In this document: positions 8,157 to 13,567 of the stretch, piece by piece
Layout: the number at the start of each line of letters is the position of its first letter
Numbering within the stretch: position 1 is the stretch's first letter
Source: Halocafeteria seosinensis
Taxonomy: Eukaryota > Sar > Bigyra > Bicosoecida
DNA length: 13,567 nucleotides
NCBI GenBank assembly: GCA_001687465.1
Contig: LVLI01000615.1
Location: forward strand, 1-13,567
Direction of reading: 5' to 3'
Position numbers and translations under genes: made by a program
Notes under the pieces: generated by a model
Databases searched by the model: none
The model's input: the letters and a program-made list of their open reading frames with translations, nothing else
Told to the model about the DNA's origin: nothing

Positions 8157-9776
8157 TCATCCAAGGACACCGTTTCTCGTCAATCTCACCACATACACAT
8201 CAAGCTTCCGGAGAATCTCGGTCTCGAATCTATTCGTGGCATCGCTTGCATTTGGAGTGTACGTAGGCTGTTTCAACGAGCAATCTGCGAGGTAGGGAGG
8301 GATAACAAGAATGAAGAGGATCCTATCCACCCTCCTAACAAACTCTTCTAACTCAGTGAACGATTCCGCCAAAGCTTCGAACAGCATACGGAAGCCATGC
8401 AGTTTGAGGGAGTGTACGCTGGCCGTGCTGGGTTGAAAGAGAATTAGATTTTCCCTTCGTTGTCGCCGCGTGCCAGGAACATAAATTGCCCCATCAAACG
8501 TTTCCTGGCTCGGGAAATTGGGATAACAAAAAAGGCGCCTGTGTAACCGGTTCCCGTGTCCAGCCCCCATTAGAAGCATCAAGTCTTTGAGATTATTGTA
8601 AATAAGTTTCTCTTGGTTCGCCATTGCTCCCCAAGTTGCAGGTACACGTAGGTCATCCTGTCGCCTCCACGATCCGTTTTGGTATTTCCTTCGGACTAGC
8701 CATTCAGCGTACGTTGCCTCGTTTTGTCTGCTTTTCCAAAACACATCCAATGCGATATTTTCAAACGCCTCCCAGACCACTCTGTTCCGTGTGTTTTCTC
8801 CGTTAAGAATGTGGTCGTGAATAAAGGCATTATTCCTTTGCAGAAGAAGGCGCGTAACGCGTTCGGCAATCACGGGGGAAGCGAACGATGTCTCCCAACT
8901 GTCGCCTCGCACTTCGTCGCTGTCCTCTTGTTGCGTCCTTTTGGGCCACAAATGAAGCACTTTGTAAGTCACATCATGGTCATGCTGGACACCACCACCA
9001 AAGAGTTCAACCTGCTGAAGATTAAACTTGCTCAAGATAACGTCAAGCCCAACATCGGGTGGCTCAACAAGCGATCGGGGAACACCTCCCCACGTTTTGA
9101 ACCGTTCAGCCAATTGTGCTGCTGTAAACTCTCCCGGAAGAAGCATGGCCAACGCTTCGATTTCCTGAACGCTCCAAGGGGCCATAATGCATCTGAACAT
9201 CGCTTTTTTATATTCCCTATAGTTCTTCTCTATTTCCGAGCAAAACAGAAACTTGTGGGCTCCAGCGCCTGCCGCCCGGTAGTCCATTGCGCCATCTATT
9301 AGCAGGAGCCGTTGGGCATCACTTTCAGGCAAAAAACGACCTAAGGAAACAAATTTTACCCTCGGCCAAAGCTGAATTACGTTATCTGAGTCAGGCTGTG
9401 TCCCCCGTACGTAAATTTCTTTGACAGTGCATTCTTTGGGAGTTGTTTGCAACCGTTGTATGATCTTCCAGATGACGTACACTTGCAACAAAGACTTCCC
9501 GACTCCAGAAGTGCCAGAGCAGCATAAATGATACTCGGCCCCGGTTTGTAGCCGAAGTCCATGAGGAAGTCCTCTCAGCATTGGTTCCACAAGCTGCTGA
9601 AAAATGCGGTCATATTCCTCTCTTACTAGGATGTCGGTATTAACGGAGTTCCTGGCCATGAAGAATTCTAAATTAACTCCAAGAAGATACAAGTATCGGT
9701 AGACACTTCCGTTATCTAGTACAACCTGCCGCATAGCATCCTTCATTGTAATCTGACGAACAAACTCCTTTGCCAT
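8157..9776 (-). CDS. RHS/Crinkler-type P-loop NTPase with putative C-terminal nuclease-like domain
   Basis: About 539 residues from the ATG at 9776. The architecture matches the retrotransposon hot spot (RHS)/CRN-type NTPase family. It shows the ILVREEYDRIF entry motif (about 49-59), Walker A GTSGVGKS (about 88-95, DNA 9492-9515) and Walker B RLLLID (about 156-161). MAPWSVQEIEAL and FKTWGGVPRSL follow (about 198-236); this WS..EI plus GG(I/V)PR pairing is diagnostic of the family. The C-terminal part (ETFDGAIYV, then LILFQPSTASVHSLKLHG, then ILFILVIPPY) resembles the REase-fold region of RHS/CRN proteins, although no canonical ExK pair is obvious. The frame is uninterrupted, so the copy looks intact or recent. 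The 5' end is uncertain: the frame stays open from 9776 up to a TAG at 9867-9869. No Crinkler LFLAK-type header was seen. The cellular role of such genes outside parasites is poorly known; links to mobile elements and nuclear targeting are family knowledge. Confidence 0.75.
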   Translation of the reverse strand: MAKEFVRQITMKDAMRQVVLDNGSVYRYLYLLGVNLEFFMARNSVNTDILVREEYDRIFQQLVEPMLRGLPHGLRLQTGAEYHLCCSGTSGVGKSLLQVYVIWKIIQRLQTTPKECTVKEIYVRGTQPDSDNVIQLWPRVKFVSLGRFLPESDAQRLLLIDGAMDYRAAGAGAHKFLFCSEIEKNYREYKKAMFRCIMAPWSVQEIEALAMLLPGEFTAAQLAERFKTWGGVPRSLVEPPDVGLDVILSKFNLQQVELFGGGVQHDHDVTYKVLHLWPKRTQQEDSDEVRGDSWETSFASPVIAERVTRLLLQRNNAFIHDHILNGENTRNRVVWEAFENIALDVFWKSRQNEATYAEWLVRRKYQNGSWRRQDDLRVPATWGAMANQEKLIYNNLKDLMLLMGAGHGNRLHRRLFCYPNFPSQETFDGAIYVPGTRRQRRENLILFQPSTASVHSLKLHGFRMLFEALAESFTELEEFVRRVDRILFILVIPPYLADCSLKQPTYTPNASDATNRFETEILRKLDVYVVRLTRNGVLG

Positions 9777-9866
9777 GAGAATTTGTCGCCGCTGGCGCGG
9801 GCCCACTGCAAAGCCAAGGCAAACCAAACGTGAATCATACAGTATTGGACCAATAACAGAATCGAA

Positions 9867-10130
9867 CTAGACCTGACCACAAAGGTCCAGATCAACGTCA
9901 ATACACGTACATAGCAAATAGTATACTATGTAGTCATCCCAAATCACCCAGCAAATAAGGCACAAGACCGCCGCCATCGCAAGTCGGAGCCAGGGGCTGG
10001 GCTCGATTCCTGCAAGATATGGACCTACGGACTCAATGCTCAACATGATTTCGTACCACAACGGGTGAAAATGGAGTGTGACACCATTTGTGGTCAAGGA
10101 GGAGATGATTCGGCATGTAACAATACACAA
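9867..10130 (-). other. Open stretch in frame with, and upstream of, the RHS-type gene
   Basis: This stretch is in the same frame as the RHS-type gene and separated from it only by a TAG at 9867-9869. It contains in-frame ATGs and a strongly hydrophobic segment near LRLAMAAVLCLICWVIW. It could be a 5' exon, since phase-0 introns of about 60 or 81 bases ending in CTAG at 9867 are possible, or simply untranslated DNA. The acceptor has a poor pyrimidine tract, so the exon reading is weak. Confidence 0.25.
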
Positions 10131-11104
10131 GCGGACCGAATTTGCGTCAGCCAGGCTAGCCCGAAGCGTGTACGGGTCCGGATGGGCATAAATACCCTAT
10201 CAAAAAACCCATTACTGTGGTAAACCAAAATCTCAGTCCTGGCACATGGCAATTCCAGTTGCTGAAGTTAACTGGATCGCACTTGCTTACTGGTATTCTT
10301 CAAGTGTACTGGTGTTTAGGAAGGGAAAATTAAAACGGAAATGGCGAACTACAATGCTTATCAACCTCTTCGCGGCGAAGACTTCGCCCCAAGCTTGCAT
10401 GATTCCGCATGTTGTCAGACAGGCTGGGGTCTGAGACAGCTGGTCAATCATTCTGCGGCATGACACGACGGTGGTAGACGGTCTAACGGTGAATGGCCAA
10501 CTTGCCACGCGTATTTAGGGGTAAACAAGAACGACGAACAGGTGTTGAAGAAATTACGGAGGAGAGGACAATCTACACTCGTCCTCGAAGGACTTGCAGA
10601 TGTCAGCGCTCCAAACATGGTCTAGAAGGGAAGGGATTGCAAGTGGTCGAGCGTGACTGCAGGGTGACGTGGAGAAGGAATGCAGAGTAGGTGCTGACGG
10701 ACATACGGTCAATTATTCTAGAGATGTGTGAGACAGAGCGAAAAGTACACTTTGTGGAGTACTCCGCTGCTGCGGTTCAAGCGGCCGGAGAGACCGTCGC
10801 CACTTTCATAATGCGCAAGCTAAGCGCAGTTGCTTATCTTCCAGTTTAGACAAATTCATGTGTTTCCACAATCTCAAATTCGGAGGGTAGCGCAACGTGA
10901 ACACTAAGCCAACAGAAAGGAGCTGTGTTCCATTACATGGCTCCAGATCCTGCTCGTCTGGAGATGTCTCATTGGAACCTTCTTTCCCTGAACTTGTCCG
11001 CAGTTACACTATCACCGAACAGGGCAAACGCAAGATCGTGCATCCGATAGAAATTAATAATTATACCTGAGTATAATATGCAATGCAGTCTTTAAGACGA
11101 AGTA
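10131..11104. other. Intergenic stretch, no gene seen
   Basis: Only short frames occur here, none with recognisable domains, a convincing start context or coding-like composition. The stretch separates the 5' side of the RHS-type gene from the 3' end of the decarboxylase and should include the RHS promoter and the decarboxylase 3' UTR. No RNA gene or terminal repeat was recognised. Confidence 0.4.
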
Positions 11105-12520
11105 TTAAGTGCACGTGTTCATCATATGCTGGCGAATCTCCTCAAGCAGCACAAAGATCTCCTCCTTATGAGTACGAAACACTAAAATACACGGACGCAA
11201 GTATAGTGTGCCACCAATCGTGGTACTGCTTACAAATGTCCGCGTCAACGAACGCTGTAATTCACGTGTCGGCTCATTGGACACTGACTTAACCCGGAAA
11301 GGTACGACAGTTAGTTCCGGCTTCCATGAGGTTTGGATACCCTCGATTCGCTGAAGCTCTTTATATAGCAACTCAGCTAAACCAAGTTTTTCTTCAAGTT
11401 GATTCCTAAATTCAATCTCACCATGAGCTCGGAGACTCAACCATATACGAGCACTACGAAAGTGTCGAGTTAACTCCGGGGAAAAGTCGGCTGGAGACCT
11501 CTCTTCCTCCGAATCCAATCCCTGCAAATAGTCCGCCTGATCCAGAGGTTCTATAGCTTGCTCCAATAGTCTGGCATTTCTTACAAGTCCTATTCCACAA
11601 CCATAAGGCATAAAGAGGCCTTTGTGCGGGTCCAGAACGATGGAGTGAGAATGTTTCACAGCATCTAAACGCACTCTTCCAACGTCGGTGAGCAAAAAGA
11701 ATCCACCGTAGGCAGCATCAACATGATGCCATATATTGTACTTTGCGCATATATGACTAACCTCATCGAGTGGATCAATAGCCCCGGTATTTGTCGTTCC
11801 TCCCGATGATACAATGATCCACGGCTTCCAACCTTGTGCAATATCCTCATCTAGCATTGTCTGTAATGTGTCCATCCGCATCTTCAAGTCGTCGTCGCAG
11901 GGAACTATTTGAATCTGTATCTGGCGGATTCCAAGTATTTTGAGACACCTACGTACGATTATATGCGCTTGTTCGGAGAGGTAAACCCTTCCGTGAGAGA
12001 GCGCCTCCACCATCCCTCTCCATTCTCTGGCCGCAAGGAGACAGTTCATAGTAGCAAGCGTACCACCGCTTAAAATAGCGCCCCAGGCGTCATTGGGATA
12101 TCCTACTAAATCCAGCGCCCAACGAATCACCTGGTTTCCCATTTTCACAGCATTGGGAGAGGCAAAATAGTACCCACTAAATTTGTTTGTGAGAGCTGCA
12201 ATAAAATCACCAAATGCTCCAGCAGGAACACCCCCACCGGGGACGTAGCCCACATGGTGGCCGCTGGCCGCATTCACCCCATCTTGGGAGAGCGCATCGT
12301 AAAGTTCATCAATAGCTTCACTGACCCCTACACCTTGTTTGGTAAGAGTCGGGACCACATCCTTCGAGGAATCTCTGTACGGGGCACTTTTACTCAAGCT
12401 TGACACAAACTCTGAACCACGGCGTATTACATGCTCGGCGGCTTGGTCAAACGCCTTTCCTCGAAGGTCCAATGCACAATGGCGGTAGGCATCCCCAGTC
12501 TTTCCGTTCGTTTCACTCAT
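11105..12520 (-). CDS. Group II PLP-dependent decarboxylase (AADC-like), intronless
   Basis: The product is about 471 residues from the ATG at 12520 (MSETNGK). The PLP-binding core is complete: the stacking His in YLSEQAHIIV (about 186), Asp in HHVDAAYGG (about 268) and the Schiff-base Lys in DPHKGLF (about 300). VGYVPGGG and FASPNAVKMGNQ near the N-terminus, LSGGTLATMNCLLAAREW, and SPELTRHFRSARIWL complete the fold. Members decarboxylate aromatic or related L-amino acids to amines in the cytosol as dimers; the substrate cannot be read from motifs. The DPHKGLFMPYG version is closer to bacterial and algal members than to animal DOPA decarboxylase, where the equivalent is usually NPHKW. An ATG at 12658 in the same frame would add 46 residues, but both upstream Met codons lie in duplicated leader DNA with no targeting signature. 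The absence of introns contrasts with the five-intron PDAT gene and may suggest bacterial acquisition or retroposition. Confidence 0.88.
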   Translation of the reverse strand: MSETNGKTGDAYRHCALDLRGKAFDQAAEHVIRRGSEFVSSLSKSAPYRDSSKDVVPTLTKQGVGVSEAIDELYDALSQDGVNAASGHHVGYVPGGGVPAGAFGDFIAALTNKFSGYYFASPNAVKMGNQVIRWALDLVGYPNDAWGAILSGGTLATMNCLLAAREWRGMVEALSHGRVYLSEQAHIIVRRCLKILGIRQIQIQIVPCDDDLKMRMDTLQTMLDEDIAQGWKPWIIVSSGGTTNTGAIDPLDEVSHICAKYNIWHHVDAAYGGFFLLTDVGRVRLDAVKHSHSIVLDPHKGLFMPYGCGIGLVRNARLLEQAIEPLDQADYLQGLDSEEERSPADFSPELTRHFRSARIWLSLRAHGEIEFRNQLEEKLGLAELLYKELQRIEGIQTSWKPELTVVPFRVKSVSNEPTRELQRSLTRTFVSSTTIGGTLYLRPCILVFRTHKEEIFVLLEEIRQHMMNTCT

Positions 12521-12557
12521 CGTAGTCCGTTCAGCAAGAAATGATGGCCAATGGCAA

Positions 12558-12730
12558 TGCATACGTAGTGTTACTACTGGTAGTGTACAGGGTCTACACC
12601 CAATCGAGCTTGGTGGACTTGACTCTGCCTGTGCTTGCTTTAGTGTTGTTGCGTGCATACGTAGTGGGACATTACCCTACAGTGTCTACACTCAATCCAG
12701 CCTGGTTGACTTGACTGCCTGTGCTTGCTT
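12558..12730. repeat. Imperfect tandem duplication in the decarboxylase leader
   Basis: Copy 1 is 12558-12640 and copy 2 is 12654-12730. Both start with TGCATACGTAGTG and end with GCCTGTGCTTGCTT. Between these, TCTACAC(C/T)CAATC and GACTTGACT recur in order with small indels and substitutions. On the minus strand each copy end supplies an in-frame ATG (12562 and 12658) upstream of the decarboxylase, which argues that those Met codons are by-products of the repeat. Confidence 0.85.
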
Positions 12731-12851
12731 ACATACATCATGCATGATACATGTGCATAGAGCAGACCCACCTCCTGGGGTCCTTCCGCGTTTTGTGAAT
12801 GCAGCCTGTCACAGGCCTGAGGGCCAGTCTACCATACCATTTGGGTTTGGG

Positions 12852-12871
12852 ATATATATATATATATATAT
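12852..12871. repeat. (AT)10 microsatellite, possible core promoter of the right-hand gene
   Basis: Ten uninterrupted AT units. The tract sits about 50 bases upstream of the ATG at 12922 and could provide a TATA element for that gene. It lies in the roughly 400-base divergent region shared with the decarboxylase. The repeat is direct observation; promoter function is inference. Confidence 0.7.
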
Positions 12872-12921
12872 CACCTGTATTGATATTCAACCTCAGTAGA
12901 TTGTACAGATATTGCAGGAAG

Positions 12922-13567
12922 ATGTCTTATTCCACTTCCATGGGCTCCACAGGGGCCTTACTGCGAGCGCGGATTGAGGTCGATTTGCCCTATCTGGGGC
13001 CCAAAACCATTGACTTATTCAATCCATGGCACGATTTCACCCAGACCAAGGATGTCCCGCAGGACAATGAACAAATAGGCGCCGGAACGGCGGCGGAAGC
13101 GCCCGTGTTTGATGAGGCTGAAGCCGCGGCTGCCTTGTCCTCCTTTGCAGCCCAGGCTGTGGTGAGCCCAACTACACCCCAGCAAGAGGGTACTACTACC
13201 CAGACGAACAGCAGTGCTACGTCCAGGGATGACGTCAAATCGGGAGAGGAAGATGATGACGACGACGACGATGATGATGATGTTTTTACGTATGTTGGTT
13301 GGATTACACAGGAACATCTTGCTCGATTGTGCAGACATAACGGGTTTGCTTGGAATTGCAGAGTGGTTCAGCAGGAATGTCAAAAGCGACGCTATACTAC
13401 ACAACAGGTTAGTCGCTGTTAACACCTTGAGTTTAAGACAAATACTGACTGAATGGATGTTGCTTCGTTTGCATGATCTGGCAGATGAGGGAGATTGAAC
13501 AGGTCCTCAATGATAAAATTAACCAGTACTTACACTGGCTACGGCACCATCAAGCTGGGAGACTGGG
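12922..13567 (+). CDS. Unrecognised gene, two exons visible, runs off right edge
   Basis: Exon 1 runs from the ATG at 12922 (MSYSTSMGSTGALL) to 13407. A 77-base intron (13408-13484) has donor GTTAGT and acceptor TGGCAG. Exon 2 runs from 13485 to the window edge with its frame still open. The join is phase 0, giving QQ followed by MREIEQVLN. The product begins with a compact region (RIEVDLPYLGPKTIDLFNPW) followed by an Ala/Thr/Ser-rich linker. An acidic run (EED then ten Asp) leads to an ordered-looking segment (FTYVGWITQEHLARLCRHNG) with Cys and basic residues. No family is recognised; the acidic tract suggests a nuclear or chromatin-associated protein, but only weakly. The frame is open upstream of the ATG through the (AT) repeat, so an earlier start is unlikely. 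It is divergent from the decarboxylase. Confidence 0.6.

Noticed and set aside
8724-9302. Plus-strand open frame (192 codons)
   Set aside because: It lies antisense to the NTPase core, including conserved motifs of the RHS-type gene, and shows no domain of its own.
10000-10020. CTCGATT, resembling a tRNA T-loop
   Set aside because: The flanking T-stem does not pair and no D-arm, anticodon arm or acceptor stem fits around it.
10246-10690. Two short plus-strand frames (62 and 65 codons)
   Set aside because: They are isolated, short, basic frames with no domain or promoter and are within chance expectation.
1-13567. CRISPR arrays, bacterial operons or rRNA/tRNA genes
   Set aside because: No regularly spaced repeats, rRNA-like segments or cloverleaf were seen, and the intron-bearing genes show nuclear eukaryotic DNA.

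Overview
This window is nuclear DNA from a eukaryote. At least seven short spliceosomal introns of 61 to 79 bases can be placed, five of them fixed by protein homology across the junctions. The main genes are an ER acyltransferase of the PDAT/LRO1 family, a P-loop NTPase of the RHS (retrotransposon hot spot)/Crinkler-type family, and a group II PLP-dependent decarboxylase. Compact genes, short introns, moderate GC and an RHS/CRN-type NTPase fit a microalga or other protist such as a stramenopile. I cannot name the species or exclude a chytrid-like fungus.

Layout. Positions 1-300 are AT-rich and carry the tail of an unrecognised basic protein running in from the left. Positions 298-958 (minus) hold the decayed end of a SWIM zinc-finger protein, probably a MULE-type transposase relic. 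Positions 1087-5373 (minus) are a complete six-exon PDAT gene encoding about 1315 residues, roughly twice the usual family length. It has a 17-base microexon, a long disordered N-terminus and a sequon-rich insertion. Its upstream region (5374-6512) has palindromic sites, one with the bZIP/CRE core TGACGTCA, and a (TG)12 microsatellite. Positions 6513-7194 (minus) are a two-exon gene of unknown function with a clear TATA box and four GAGTCA motifs upstream. Positions 7726-8154 (plus) are a coding-like, coiled-coil-rich piece with no usable start. Positions 8157-9776 (minus) encode the RHS/CRN-type NTPase, whose 5' end is unresolved because one in-frame TAG separates it from a further open stretch. 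Positions 10131-11104 show no gene. Positions 11105-12520 (minus) encode an intronless PLP decarboxylase. Its leader carries an approximately 80-base direct duplication and it shares a divergent intergenic region with a plus-strand gene of unknown function (12922 to the right edge).

I see no operon or shared pathway linking the genes. PDAT belongs to triacylglycerol synthesis and membrane-lipid turnover, and the decarboxylase to amino-acid metabolism. The SWIM relic and RHS-type gene give the interval a mobile-element-associated character. The most unusual items are the enlarged PDAT with its microexon and the RHS/CRN-type NTPase.
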